A DNA stretch of 62,519 nt from Erysipelotrichaceae bacterium (GCA_017512885.1 JAFWEP010000005.1:1-62519), one strand, 5' to 3'; counted from the stretch's first letter, positions 43,187 to 52,526 are shown. A program made the numbers and translations. Notes: a model not told the origin generated them from the letters alone.

Positions 43187-44209
43187 TCAGCCTATTCCCG
43201 CTGCCTTGCGCTTTCTTTCCCGCAGACGGGCAGCCAGGGCAAAGAGCGGATAGGCATGGACGATCCCTTCCAGCAATATCCGTTCACTGCGTTTCATCCG
43301 TTGACGGTCCGGCGGGAATTCCCGCAGATCCTTCCGAAGCTGACGGTATCCTTCCCTGTCACCGGCAACGGCACAATAGACGGCATAACCGAAGGCGGTA
43401 TCAGTCCACTGTTTCTGCATATACGGAGTCATTTCCGGACAGTTCTCCCGCAGGAAACGCTGACGGCGCCGCAGCTGCCGATAGCGCCAGTAACGGACCT
43501 GCTGCGGGTCTTTTTTGGTGATGCTTTCGGGGTGCTGGTAATAATGGTAACCGGCATAGGAGATGCTTGTGATCTTCCTTGCCCGGTAAAAGAGCTCATG
43601 CATCGTTGCCACATCTTCCCAAAGCTCTCCTTCCGGGAAAAAGATCTCCCGGAACATTCCCCGCCGGAAGAGCTTCGCCCAGACATTCGGAACGACCTTT
43701 CCTTCCAGCAGCGCCTTCAGTGCATCTTTCGGGTCGGTGAAGGAGGGCACTTCCTTCTGATGGACGAAATCAAGTGCAGGAACAGGAAAATTCAGATAGA
43801 AACCGAACAGCACGATATCCGCATCTTCCTTCTCACCGGCCTCCAGGATCTTCTCAAAGCAGTCTTCTTCCAGCCAGTCATCACTGTCCAGAAAGTAGAG
43901 CCACTTTCCTTTTGCCTCTCTTATACCGTGATTCCGGGCAGCCGAGAGCCCGCGGTTCTCCTGACAGAGCAGACGAAAACGGCTGTCTTCCTGACAGAAA
44001 CGCTCAGCGATCTCTTTTTCTTCTTCGTTTCCGCCGTCAAAAACGATCAGGGCCTCAAAGTCCCGGAAAGTCTGTTTCCGGAGGGAATCCAGACAGCGGG
44101 TCAGATATCTTTCCACGTGATAGACCGGGACGATGACCGTTAAAGCAGGTCCTTCCTGCCCTGCCGGCAGCTGTGGGAAGCTTTGGACAGGGGATTGAAA
44201 TCTATACAT
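43187..44209 (-). CDS. GT2 glycosyltransferase
   Basis: This 340-residue protein has a GT-A fold with LTVIVPVYHVERYLTRCLDS (about 23-42), LIVFDGGNEEEKE and the metal motif FLDSDDWLEED (about 110-120). The C-terminus is basic (RLRERKRKAAGIG). It is a cytoplasmic chain-building enzyme of unknown specificity. The frame is open further upstream, but the region holds the divergent promoter, so I use the ATG at 44209. A TATAAT at 44220-44225 lies ten bases before it and there is no clear ribosome site. Confidence 0.87.
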   Translation of the reverse strand: MYRFQSPVQSFPQLPAGQEGPALTVIVPVYHVERYLTRCLDSLRKQTFRDFEALIVFDGGNEEEKEIAERFCQEDSRFRLLCQENRGLSAARNHGIREAKGKWLYFLDSDDWLEEDCFEKILEAGEKEDADIVLFGFYLNFPVPALDFVHQKEVPSFTDPKDALKALLEGKVVPNVWAKLFRRGMFREIFFPEGELWEDVATMHELFYRARKITSISYAGYHYYQHPESITKKDPQQVRYWRYRQLRRRQRFLRENCPEMTPYMQKQWTDTAFGYAVYCAVAGDREGYRQLRKDLREFPPDRQRMKRSERILLEGIVHAYPLFALAARLRERKRKAAGIG

Positions 44210-44219
44210 ATACAGTTTA

Positions 44220-44234
44220 ATTATAGAGTAAAAT
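44220..44234. promoter_or_regulatory. Back-to-back -10 elements between divergent glycan genes
   Basis: On the minus strand TATAAT (44220-44225) leads to the GT2 at 44209. On the plus strand TAAAAT (44229-44234) lies exactly six bases before the ATG at 44241. Only three bases separate the two hexamers, so open complexes at both cannot coexist. No consensus -35 is visible for either. Confidence 0.5.
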
Positions 44235-44240
44235 ATACTT

Positions 44241-46817
44241 ATGAAAAAGAAACTGACGGTGATCTGGCTGAGTCTGGCTCTGCTGGCAGGGATCCTGTGC
44301 ATCCGCATGGGCATGACCCGACATCAGGAACGTTATTATAATCATTCTCTTTCGACCGGTACGATCAGCCGCATCGCTGTTGCGGACGGAGATCTGCTGG
44401 AAACGACTGTCACCTTCCCGGAAGAAACGCCTGCGCTGGCCTTGAATGTCCGCTATGCGATCGGCACGGAGACTGCCGGAAAATACCTGCATCTCGATAT
44501 CATGAACGCATCAAAGCAAACGGTCTACAGCGGAGATGCCGCCCTGGATACGGTCGGTTTCCTCGGTGACACCAATAATGACGGCTGTTTTCTCTTTTCT
44601 TTTCCGGAAGACCTGAAAGGGACTTATACCCTGCAGATCCGTACCGGAAACATCACCCCCGAAGACAATGTACAGCTCAGCCTGCAGAACAGCGCCGGGA
44701 TCGGCGATGAGGTCCTGCTGAACGGTGTGAAACAGAAGGAACGTTATCTGATGGGGAATTACTACACCCACGGAACGCCTGTATCCGTCAGCGATACCCT
44801 GCTGACCTTTTTCCTGCTGGAAGCCGTCCTGTTTGCCGGCTGGTTCCTGCTTACGCAAAGAGTTAAGGAAGAAAGGAAGCCAGTCTCTTTCTCTTTCGCA
44901 AAGAAAGATCTTCTCCTCCTGCTGAGCGTACTGCTGGCCGAGGTCCTGGTCTTTGAATACGGCTATGCCAACAGTGTACAGAACGGCATCGACGAAGTCC
45001 GGGAGATCAACGGGCGCGGGACCCGCTTTGTCCTGCTGGAACCCGGTGAGAGTCTCGAATCCTCCTTTACCGGCGAAATGAACGGTCTGGAAGCGATCGG
45101 TCTCAACACCCCCTCCTTCTATGATGAGTCCTTCTCCCTGTCTCTGCAGGTGCTGGATAAACAGGGGAATGTTGCGGCAGAAGCGCTTTACGATATGGAC
45201 GATCTGATCGATAAGCGGGCTAATGAAGACAAACGTCTCTTCTTCCCGCAGATCGAGCATTCCAAAAACCACGAATACACTCTGAAACTCAGTTATCTGC
45301 AGGGCAGCGAGACCCTGCATCTGCGCAGCAGCGAAGAAGAAGGAACGCCTTATCTGCGGGCCTTCTACCGGCAGTATCCCCTTATCGGCAAGCTCTACCT
45401 CCTGCTCTGTGCGATCCTCGCTGCCGGCAGTATCCTGCTGCTGCTGACCTTCAGGACCGGAAAGAGCCCGACGGTCTTTTTCCTGAGTGCCTTCCTGCCG
45501 CTCTTGCTGACGAGCACGCTCTTCCTGATCCCGATGTCGGTCCCGGATGAATATGCCCACTTTGATACTGCCTATGCTCTCTCCAATGAGATCCTGGGGA
45601 TCCCCGATCCTTACTACGATGCGCTTTATAAACGGGAGAGCGATCTGATCACCGACCCGGTCAGCCGTACCCGCTTCAATGGGGAGACTTATCTCCGGTT
45701 CTATACGAAGCGTTCCCTGACCGCCCACCGCAGTGATGAGCTGAAAATGGTCTACGGGCGGGATGTCCGCAGCGACTCTGCCGGTTTCTTCTACCTGCCG
45801 GCTGCACTGGGGCTGACGCTGGGGCGTCTGCTGGGAAGTGACCTCACGATGACCTTCTATCTGGCCCGGCTGGGAAATATGATCGCTGCAACAGCGATCC
45901 TGCTGCTGGCCGTAAAGAGAGCCGGCAGAGACTGGATCCAGCCGGCAGCACTGGCTCTGCTGCCGCTCAGTCTGCGCCAGATCGGTTCCGTCTCGCCGGA
46001 TGCCCTGATCATTCCGTTAGGTATCCTGCTCTGTGTCTTATTGAAGAAGATGAGCAGCGAAGAGAAAAAAGAGATGAGCGATCTGCTGGTCTCCGCTCTG
46101 GCTGCCCTGATCCTGCTGTTCTGCAAGGGCGGTGCCTATGCCCCGCTGACGCTTGCCGTCTTCCTCTTCCTGCTGCTGTTCCTGCGAAAGACCGAAAACA
46201 AAGCAGTAAGCCGGAGACTGCTGGGAATCTGTGTGCTCTTCGGCGCTTTCGCTCTGTTTCGCTGGGGACCGAAGGCATTCTCTCTCCTGAAGGGAAGCCA
46301 GAGCAGCGCCTATTCCTCCCGTTTAGGCAAATGGCTGTATTCCGGATCTTATCTCTTCTCACATCCGCTGCAGCTGCTGCGGATCGCGGAAGGAACGCTC
46401 TACAGCGTCCTGCCCGGACTGATCAGTTCTGTCATCGGTACCTCTGTAGGCTGGATCAATCATCTGACGATCAATCAGGGGATCCAGTACTTTCTGATCG
46501 CCTTTATGGCTGTGACCGTCTTCCGGAAGACAGAGAGACCTCTCAGCAGCGGTCAGCGCTGTCTGTTCGTGATCGTCTTCCTGCTGGTCGCCGGAGCTTT
46601 CGCGTGGGCCATGCTGACGGGATGGACCGCTCTGGGTCTGGAGAAAGTCAACGGTCTGCAGAGCCGCTACCTGCTGCCGGTGGTGCTGCTGCCGGTCTAT
46701 GCCCTGCAGAATAAAAGGTTCTTTGTATCCGTAAAGGATGAGCGCCGGCTGCTGATCGTTGAATATGCGCTGGTGATGCTGGGGCTGGTCAGTCTCTGCA
46801 TCGCAGCCTGGGGGTAA
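44241..46817 (+). CDS. DUF2142-family polytopic membrane protein
   Basis: This 858-residue protein has a first helix at about 5-22, an extracytoplasmic beta-rich region of about 150 residues, a second helix near 185, another outer domain (about 235-375) and then about ten helices. MSVPDEYAHFDTAYALSNEI (about 432-451) is the acidic signature of DUF2142, a family related to GT-C glycosyltransferases and found in polysaccharide loci. It may attach a sugar outside the membrane. It starts a plus-strand operon of four genes, with three bases to the next. Confidence 0.82.
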   Translation: MKKKLTVIWLSLALLAGILCIRMGMTRHQERYYNHSLSTGTISRIAVADGDLLETTVTFPEETPALALNVRYAIGTETAGKYLHLDIMNASKQTVYSGDAALDTVGFLGDTNNDGCFLFSFPEDLKGTYTLQIRTGNITPEDNVQLSLQNSAGIGDEVLLNGVKQKERYLMGNYYTHGTPVSVSDTLLTFFLLEAVLFAGWFLLTQRVKEERKPVSFSFAKKDLLLLLSVLLAEVLVFEYGYANSVQNGIDEVREINGRGTRFVLLEPGESLESSFTGEMNGLEAIGLNTPSFYDESFSLSLQVLDKQGNVAAEALYDMDDLIDKRANEDKRLFFPQIEHSKNHEYTLKLSYLQGSETLHLRSSEEEGTPYLRAFYRQYPLIGKLYLLLCAILAAGSILLLLTFRTGKSPTVFFLSAFLPLLLTSTLFLIPMSVPDEYAHFDTAYALSNEILGIPDPYYDALYKRESDLITDPVSRTRFNGETYLRFYTKRSLTAHRSDELKMVYGRDVRSDSAGFFYLPAALGLTLGRLLGSDLTMTFYLARLGNMIAATAILLLAVKRAGRDWIQPAALALLPLSLRQIGSVSPDALIIPLGILLCVLLKKMSSEEKKEMSDLLVSALAALILLFCKGGAYAPLTLAVFLFLLLFLRKTENKAVSRRLLGICVLFGAFALFRWGPKAFSLLKGSQSSAYSSRLGKWLYSGSYLFSHPLQLLRIAEGTLYSVLPGLISSVIGTSVGWINHLTINQGIQYFLIAFMAVTVFRKTERPLSSGQRCLFVIVFLLVAGAFAWAMLTGWTALGLEKVNGLQSRYLLPVVLLPVYALQNKRFFVSVKDERRLLIVEYALVMLGLVSLCIAAWG

Positions 46818-46820
46818 GTC

Positions 46821-47753
46821 ATGATCTCCGTCATCATGTCAACCTATCAGGAAGAGGAAACGATCCTGCGGGAAGCGATCGAGTCGATCAGGCTGCAGAC
46901 CTGCCGCGACTGGGAACTCGTCATCATCCAGGATGATCCGCAGAACGAGAGACACCGTCAGATCCTGCAGGAATATGTGGAAAAGGACAGCCGCATCCGT
47001 TATTTCCGCAACGAAACGAATCAGGGACTGGCCCGTTCCATGAACCGGGCGATCAAAGAAGCGAAAGGCGAATACATCGCCCGCATGGATGCCGATGATA
47101 TCGCCTATCCCCGGCGGCTGGAGAAAGAACTGCAGTATCTGCAGGAACACCGGTGTGATCTGATCGGCGGTCTGCTGCACGTCATCTCTGCCGAAAAGAA
47201 GGAAGTCTATGCCGTAGGGATCGTTCCCGAACGTAATGAGACCATCCGCCGCTGTCTGCGTTACGGCGACTGTGTAGCCCATCCTTCCTGGTTTACGACG
47301 AAACAGTTTTATCTGGACATGGGCGGTTACCGTCCGGTAGCAGCCTGTGAAGACTATGACCTGCTGCTGCGGGCTGCCCTGGCCGGCAAACGTTTCGGCA
47401 ACCTCAACGAGGAAGTCATGCATTACCGGATGAGTGCCTCCAGCATTTCCCGGGAGAACCTTTATAAACAGTATCTGACGATGCGTTATCTCTCGAAACA
47501 GTACCGGAAGAAAAAGATTCCGGAACGTTCAGAGATCGAGGGCTATCTGAAACAGAACTTTTCGGCAGAGAAGGCAGAAAACTACCTTCGGGCAGAAGAA
47601 GTCTTTTACCATGCCTTAAACAAGCTGCAGCAGAAGCAGCCCTTCTCTGCTGTCATTACCGCTGCCCGTATCCCCTTCCTCTCTCTTGCCTATACCGACA
47701 AGATCTGCCGTTTCCTGCGGCTGCATCTGGCAGCCAGAGGAGAAAGACGATGA
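46821..47753 (+). CDS. GT2 glycosyltransferase
   Basis: This 310-residue protein has the GT-A motifs ISVIMSTYQEEETILREAIE (about 2-21), LVIIQDDPQNE and ARMDADDIAYPRRLEKEL (about 90-107), typical of GT2 enzymes that build capsule-like chains. CEDYDLLLRAALAGKRFG (about 176-193) is the usual acceptor-side motif with the catalytic ED. It is cytoplasmic. It lies 3 bases after the DUF2142 gene and overlaps the GT4 gene by 4 bases. Confidence 0.92.
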   Translation: MISVIMSTYQEEETILREAIESIRLQTCRDWELVIIQDDPQNERHRQILQEYVEKDSRIRYFRNETNQGLARSMNRAIKEAKGEYIARMDADDIAYPRRLEKELQYLQEHRCDLIGGLLHVISAEKKEVYAVGIVPERNETIRRCLRYGDCVAHPSWFTTKQFYLDMGGYRPVAACEDYDLLLRAALAGKRFGNLNEEVMHYRMSASSISRENLYKQYLTMRYLSKQYRKKKIPERSEIEGYLKQNFSAEKAENYLRAEEVFYHALNKLQQKQPFSAVITAARIPFLSLAYTDKICRFLRLHLAARGERR

Positions 47754-48844
47754 GGGTGCTCTTCGTCGTGCCCGGGATGGGACCGGGCGGCTCCGAAAGA
47801 GTAACGGCCAATCTGGCCAATCATCTGGCAAGGCAGGGGCACGAAGTAGGCCTGCTGTTCTTCGTGGGAGAGAAGTCCTTCTATGAACTGGATGCACGGG
47901 TACAGTGCTTCCCGCTCAACAGCACGATGGACCGCCGTTCTTCCCTGACTTTCCTTTTCTCGATGGCCGCAAACTTCCGCAATTGCCTCAAAGCCTTCCG
48001 GCACTGCTGTGAGAGCTTCCGCCCGGACAAAGTCGTGTCCTTCCAGTTTGAAGCCGATACGGTCGTCTCTGTCTGCCGGAAGGGACGGAAATGGGCCTGG
48101 ATCTCTTCTGAGATCAACGATCCTACCAACCGCAGCCGGCTCATCTCTTATCTGACGAAACGGAACTATCGTTTCATGGATCTCTTGGTCTGCCAGACGA
48201 AGATGGTCCTCGACTTCTATAAAGACCTGCCGGTCAGGAAGATCCTGCTGCCGAATGCCGTCGATCTCTCCGTGATCCCGGGAGCTGTTGACGAAGGAAA
48301 GGAGACCGTTTTCGTCTCTGCCGGCAGACTGTCCTCTCAGAAGAACTATCCCCTGCTGATCCGTTCCTTCCACAAAGCCTGTCAGCAGTCCGCTGAACCC
48401 TGCCGGCTCATCATCTACGGAGAAGGACCGGACCGTCCGAAACTGGAAGCACTGATCCGGGAACTGCAGGCCGAAGAGATCTCACTGCCAGGTACCGCGG
48501 ATGACCTGCTGCAGAGGATCCGGGATGCGGCGGCTTTCGTGATCAGTTCCGACTACGAAGGCTGCTCCAACGCCCTACTTGAAGCAGTACTGCTGGGACT
48601 GCCGGTGATCTCGGCCGATCATCCGACCGGAGATGCCAAAGAACTGGCAAAGCGAGGATATGTCCTGACCGTCGGCGTCGGTAACGAAGAAGAGATGACG
48701 AAGGCATTGCTGTCGCTGATGAACGACCCGCAGAGACGCCGGGAGATGCGGCTGCGCAGCCGTTCCTTCCGGGAAGACCCGGAGATCGTCACATCCTGTC
48801 TGCAGTGGGAGAAGGCCATCCAGGAGGCCGGGGAGAAGCTATGA
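47750..48844 (+). CDS. GT4 glycosyltransferase
   Basis: This 364-residue GT-B enzyme has the N-terminal glycine-rich motif VVPGMGPGGSERVTANLANH (about 6-25) and the C-terminal nucleotide-sugar region with FVSAGRLSSQKNYPLLIRSF (about 184-203), IYGEGPDRPKLE and SSDYEGCSNALLEAVLLGLP (about 265-284), which holds the EX7E-type motif of retaining GT4 enzymes. It works in the cytoplasm on a nucleotide sugar. It overlaps both neighbours by 4 bases and has an AGGAGA ribosome site. Confidence 0.94.
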   Translation: MRVLFVVPGMGPGGSERVTANLANHLARQGHEVGLLFFVGEKSFYELDARVQCFPLNSTMDRRSSLTFLFSMAANFRNCLKAFRHCCESFRPDKVVSFQFEADTVVSVCRKGRKWAWISSEINDPTNRSRLISYLTKRNYRFMDLLVCQTKMVLDFYKDLPVRKILLPNAVDLSVIPGAVDEGKETVFVSAGRLSSQKNYPLLIRSFHKACQQSAEPCRLIIYGEGPDRPKLEALIRELQAEEISLPGTADDLLQRIRDAAAFVISSDYEGCSNALLEAVLLGLPVISADHPTGDAKELAKRGYVLTVGVGNEEEMTKALLSLMNDPQRRREMRLRSRSFREDPEIVTSCLQWEKAIQEAGEKL

Positions 48845-49500
48845 AGATACTGATCATCATTCCGGCCTATAACGAAGAGAAGACGATCGTTTCTCTGGTC
48901 CGCAGCATTCAGCAGCATGGCTGGGAGTGTCTCGTCATCAACGACTGTTCTACGGACAGCACCCCGCAGGTACTGGAGAAGGAGAAGATCCCCTTCCTGA
49001 ATACGGGGAAGAACAGCGGTTCGGCCAAAGCCAAACAGAAGGGCTTCGCCTATGCCCGAGATCACGGCTATGACGCTGTCATCTCGATGGATGCCGACGG
49101 ACAGCATCTTCCCGAATACATTCCGGCTCTGGCCAAAGGATTAGAAGACTATGACTATCTGATCGGTTCCCGCTTCGTTAATGAAGAAAGGCCCTGGACA
49201 GCCAGGATGGCCGGTTCCCGCCTGATCAGTGCCGCCATTAAGGAAAAGACTGGGTTTACGGTCAAGGATCCTACTTCGGGGATGTGTGCCTTACGAAGGA
49301 GTCTTTTCTGCGAACTGGCAGAAGAAAAGGAGATCGTAGCAGAGGCGGATATGCTGGTATATGCCTTGCTGCACGGCTATCGCTGCCGGGAGATCCCGGT
49401 CCGGATGGCAGAACGGAAGGAAGGTCAGAGTTATTTCTTCAAGCCTTCCCGGGCCGCACGCTTTATGTACCGGGTACTGAAGCGGATCCGTACGATGTAA
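48841..49500 (+). CDS. DPM1-like GT2 glycosyltransferase
   Basis: This 219-residue protein begins MKILIIIPAYNEEKTIVSLV, has VINDCSTDSTPQ and ISMDADGQHLPEYI (about 80-93) and ends near the end of the catalytic domain, with no membrane helix. It resembles dolichol-phosphate-mannose-synthase-type enzymes that make polyprenyl-phosphate sugars, and it precedes a GT-C gene that could use such a donor. The start at 48841 is in an ATGA overlap with the GT4 gene; a longer frame inside that gene is ignored. Confidence 0.9.
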   Translation: MKILIIIPAYNEEKTIVSLVRSIQQHGWECLVINDCSTDSTPQVLEKEKIPFLNTGKNSGSAKAKQKGFAYARDHGYDAVISMDADGQHLPEYIPALAKGLEDYDYLIGSRFVNEERPWTARMAGSRLISAAIKEKTGFTVKDPTSGMCALRRSLFCELAEEKEIVAEADMLVYALLHGYRCREIPVRMAERKEGQSYFFKPSRAARFMYRVLKRIRTM

Positions 49501-49532
49501 GTTCTTCACACTCTATTTCCATAATTCATTAG

Positions 49533-49538
49533 TATAAT
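49533..49538 (+). promoter_or_regulatory. -10 element giving a probable leaderless start at 49545
   Basis: A perfect TATAAT lies exactly six bases before the ATG of the GT-C gene. AAGG within the spacer is too close to the ATG to be a normal ribosome site. No -35 consensus lies at 16-18 bases. Confidence 0.5.
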
Positions 49539-49544
49539 AAGGTT

Positions 49545-51461
49545 ATGTTTCCGCTACTGTTATTGATACTGGGCTATGCCCTCTTCTACGTGACGATGCT
49601 GGACATCCGTTTCGGCAAAGCAGTCCCGCTGAGTCTGATCACACTGTCTTTCTTATTGTTCCTGACGAACATGATCACTTCCCTCTCGGCCATCAAGATC
49701 TCAGCGATCCTCTTTATCGTCGTGCTTCTGCCGATCTGTATCCTGACCGTGATCGTCAATAAGAAAAAGCCGGAGACCATCCTGAAGAACTATCTCTGTC
49801 CTTCCCTGGTGATCTTCGTCCTGTTCTTCCTCTACTACTACTTCGTGACCCGCAACCGCGGTCTGAGCTACATCGATGACTTCTTCCGCTGGGCACCCAA
49901 AGTAAAGGAAGCTATTGCCACCGATAAACTGTATTCCCTGAATCATTCCGATTTCGCCAAGCCGGACAAGTATCCGCCCTTCTCGACCCTGCTGCAGCTG
50001 TTGTTCAATCTCTACATCGGCGGCTACAGCGAAGGAAGTTCGCTCTTTGCGGTCGGCGTCTTCGGCGTATCCCTGCTGCTGATCTATACCGACCGTTTCA
50101 ACTGGGATCTGAAGGATCTGCCCGGCATCCTGACCTCGCCCTTCCTGATCCTGGCCCTGCTGCTCACCGTCAACAGCAATGCCTACATGGATGAAGGTCT
50201 CTCCTTCTTCAACAATACCTACGTTGACTGGATGATGGCGGTCATGCTGGCGAGCGGTTTCCTGCATATCCTGGAGTTCAAAGGAACACTGTCGGATTTC
50301 ATTGCCTTCGGAGTGTTAAACACTGCATTGATGCTGACGGACAGTATCTCCTTCTCCTTCTCGCTGATCCTGATCGCTACGCTCCTTACGGTCATGTATC
50401 TGAAGAAACAGTTCAGAAACTTCGGCTGGATGCACTTTCTGGTCTGGATGATCCTGATCCCCGGAGCCTTCTATCTGCTCTGGAGAGTCTATCTCTATCA
50501 GTACAATCCCACTGCAGCTTTCTCGATCAGCCAGTCTCTGCCCTTTGTGACCGTTTCCGAAAACAGCCGTTCACTACTAAAGTCTGCATTGACTTCACAG
50601 CGGATCCTGAATGCTACCGATACCCAGACAGGCATCTTCAAGTCCTATCTGCTGGCTCTGGTCACCGAACCTCTCTACCGTCATCCCTTCCCGCTGACTT
50701 ATATGATGGTCATCGCACTGGTCACGGCTTCTCTTCTGGTGACCTACTACTTCCACAGAAAGCAGGTCCAGATCCTTCCCATCGCTCTCTTCTTCGTAGG
50801 CGGTTCTCTGGCCTATGCCCTGGCACAGGGCTACGGCTATGCCTTCGTCCTGAAGGAATATGAAGGAGTCCGGTTAGCACAGTTCGGCAGATACCTGCAG
50901 ACCTATACCCTGCCGGGACTGATCATCGCTGTACTGACGCCCTTAAGTCTCCTGAAGAACCATCTCTGGAGTCCGGCCGGTCTGCTGGCGGCTGCTCTCT
51001 TCGTAGAACCGGCTTCCGTCAAGGAACTTACCATTCAGAAAGAGCCCTATATCTATTGGGAGAAAGAAAGAGAGATCCTGCAGGAATATCTCGATCTGGT
51101 CTATAAGAACGAAAAGATCCTGGTCGTCTATCAGAACGATCAGCGCAACCGCTATATCATCGATTACCTCTTCGGTGACAAGAGCAGTAATCTCTATTAC
51201 TACTACACCTACAAGGTCGATGACTACGATTACAAGCGTTTCATCAATCACGCCAAAGCTTCGGATTATATCCTCATAGCCGGTGCCAACGATGAATTTG
51301 TTCAGAACATCTGGACCAATATCACCGAATATGACTGTTCGAATCTCGGCATGTACAAGGTCATCGTTCATGAAGGAAAGCTTTATCTGGAAGCTTCCTA
51401 CAACTTTGAATTCCTGATCGAAGAGAACAGGACCCTGGCGGATTATCTGGGACTGGAATAA
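49545..51461 (+). CDS. GT-C-like polytopic membrane protein
   Basis: This 638-residue protein has about twelve membrane helices. The outer loop near 104-120 reads RNRGLSYIDDFFRWAPKVKE, with an acidic pair placed as in GT-C catalytic sites, followed by DKYPPFSTLLQLLF. A soluble C-terminal part starts near 505. It is probably a sugar transferase that uses a polyprenyl-phosphate donor, perhaps from the DPM1-like enzyme encoded 44 bases upstream. It has its own -10 element and no ribosome site. Confidence 0.68.
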   Translation: MFPLLLLILGYALFYVTMLDIRFGKAVPLSLITLSFLLFLTNMITSLSAIKISAILFIVVLLPICILTVIVNKKKPETILKNYLCPSLVIFVLFFLYYYFVTRNRGLSYIDDFFRWAPKVKEAIATDKLYSLNHSDFAKPDKYPPFSTLLQLLFNLYIGGYSEGSSLFAVGVFGVSLLLIYTDRFNWDLKDLPGILTSPFLILALLLTVNSNAYMDEGLSFFNNTYVDWMMAVMLASGFLHILEFKGTLSDFIAFGVLNTALMLTDSISFSFSLILIATLLTVMYLKKQFRNFGWMHFLVWMILIPGAFYLLWRVYLYQYNPTAAFSISQSLPFVTVSENSRSLLKSALTSQRILNATDTQTGIFKSYLLALVTEPLYRHPFPLTYMMVIALVTASLLVTYYFHRKQVQILPIALFFVGGSLAYALAQGYGYAFVLKEYEGVRLAQFGRYLQTYTLPGLIIAVLTPLSLLKNHLWSPAGLLAAALFVEPASVKELTIQKEPYIYWEKEREILQEYLDLVYKNEKILVVYQNDQRNRYIIDYLFGDKSSNLYYYYTYKVDDYDYKRFINHAKASDYILIAGANDEFVQNIWTNITEYDCSNLGMYKVIVHEGKLYLEASYNFEFLIEENRTLADYLGLE

Positions 51462-51463
51462 AA

Positions 51464-51483
51464 AGATCCTCAACAGAGGATCT
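51464..51483 (-). terminator. Terminator between convergent genes
   Basis: AGATCCTC and GAGGATCT form a perfect 8-bp stem with a 4-base loop. On the minus strand it is followed by TTTTTA and so ends the AT3 transcript; the plus strand lacks a T run. It begins within the AT3 stop codon and ends three bases after the opposing stop. Confidence 0.8.
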
Positions 51484-52514
51484 CATACGATGTGATACTT
51501 TTTCAGGAAGGCTCCCAGCCTTCCTTTTCTTAACAGATCTGTCCATAACAGGGGCAGGATCATTCCCGCCAGGAAGTACAGGAACCACCAGCCGCCGGAA
51601 GTTGTCTGAACGGCATCGCCTTTCATGAACTCGACGAACGAACCGTTCTTCAGGAACTGTTGGAAAGTCGTAATGACCCAGAAAGCCACAAACTGCCAGA
51701 TGACCAGATCAATGCCGCGTCTGCCGATGAAGCCCAGCAGAGCACCGATATTCTCAGTAAAGACATTGAACCATTTTGTCAGGAATACGGAGAGACTCAA
51801 AACGATATAGGTCCCCAGCAAGGAGGTAAGGATAAACTTAGGCATCGTCCGGTAGACATTAGTACCCATATTCACATGCATCCCCTGTCGCAGCCAGAGG
51901 AATAAGGCGAAAGCGAGGAGCATCGCTCTAGGGTCACAGTGTTTCTCCGGATCAAAACCAAGTCTGCGGGACAGAACGCCAGCGGCATAGAATGCTGCCA
52001 GGATCACTGTCCGGCTCTGCATGTGCGGAAGCTTGTGATAATAGGCTCCGACTGCTGCCAGTACAAAGAATACACACAGGATCAGGTGATGCTGACCGGT
52101 TCTTTTGGTTGCTGTTTCCAACAGTTTATAGATTGCAGAGACTAAGAACAAAGCGCCAAGGAACCAGGTCGCGCCCATGACCTTCCCATCTTTTTCCACC
52201 GCCAGAAGCACCCAGAAGACCTGTCTCAGTGCGGTACCGATCTTCATATTTCCAAATACAAATCTACCGGCTGTGACTACTGTGTTCCAAAATACAAAAG
52301 GGATATAGTAATTCTTCACTCTCTTCTGAATAAAGCCTTTCCATTCCGTTTCCGTATTGTGCAGATAACCGGAAAGAAAGAAAAAGAAAGGCATATGAAA
52401 AAGATAGATATACGCTGAGTGCGGGCCTTTCGCATGTGCCCAGACGACCAGGATCAGGCAGATGCCCCTGGCGATGTCGATATATGGATAACGTTCTTTC
52501 GGTTTGCTGCTCAT
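51483..52514 (-). CDS. Acyltransferase family 3 (AT3) membrane protein
   Basis: This 343-residue protein begins MSSKPKERYPYIDIARGICL, with VVWAHAKGP (about 24-32) carrying the family His and YLFHMPFFFFLSGYLH (about 38-53) next. It has about ten membrane helices. It is closest in style to AT3 proteins annotated as putative acetyltransferases of exopolysaccharide (fucose-4-O-acetylase-like). It has a weak -10 (TAAAGT) six bases before the ATG and no ribosome site. Confidence 0.88.
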   Translation of the reverse strand: MSSKPKERYPYIDIARGICLILVVWAHAKGPHSAYIYLFHMPFFFFLSGYLHNTETEWKGFIQKRVKNYYIPFVFWNTVVTAGRFVFGNMKIGTALRQVFWVLLAVEKDGKVMGATWFLGALFLVSAIYKLLETATKRTGQHHLILCVFFVLAAVGAYYHKLPHMQSRTVILAAFYAAGVLSRRLGFDPEKHCDPRAMLLAFALFLWLRQGMHVNMGTNVYRTMPKFILTSLLGTYIVLSLSVFLTKWFNVFTENIGALLGFIGRRGIDLVIWQFVAFWVITTFQQFLKNGSFVEFMKGDAVQTTSGGWWFLYFLAGMILPLLWTDLLRKGRLGAFLKKYHIV

Positions 52515-52520
52515 AGGTAC

Positions 52521-52526
52521 ACTTTA
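52521..52526 (-). promoter_or_regulatory. -10-like element before the AT3 gene, possible leaderless start
   Basis: TAAAGT with a TGT extension lies exactly six bases before the ATG at 52514. It matches the -10 consensus at four positions only, so it is the weakest member of the set. It lies six bases after the upstream stop codon. Confidence 0.35.
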
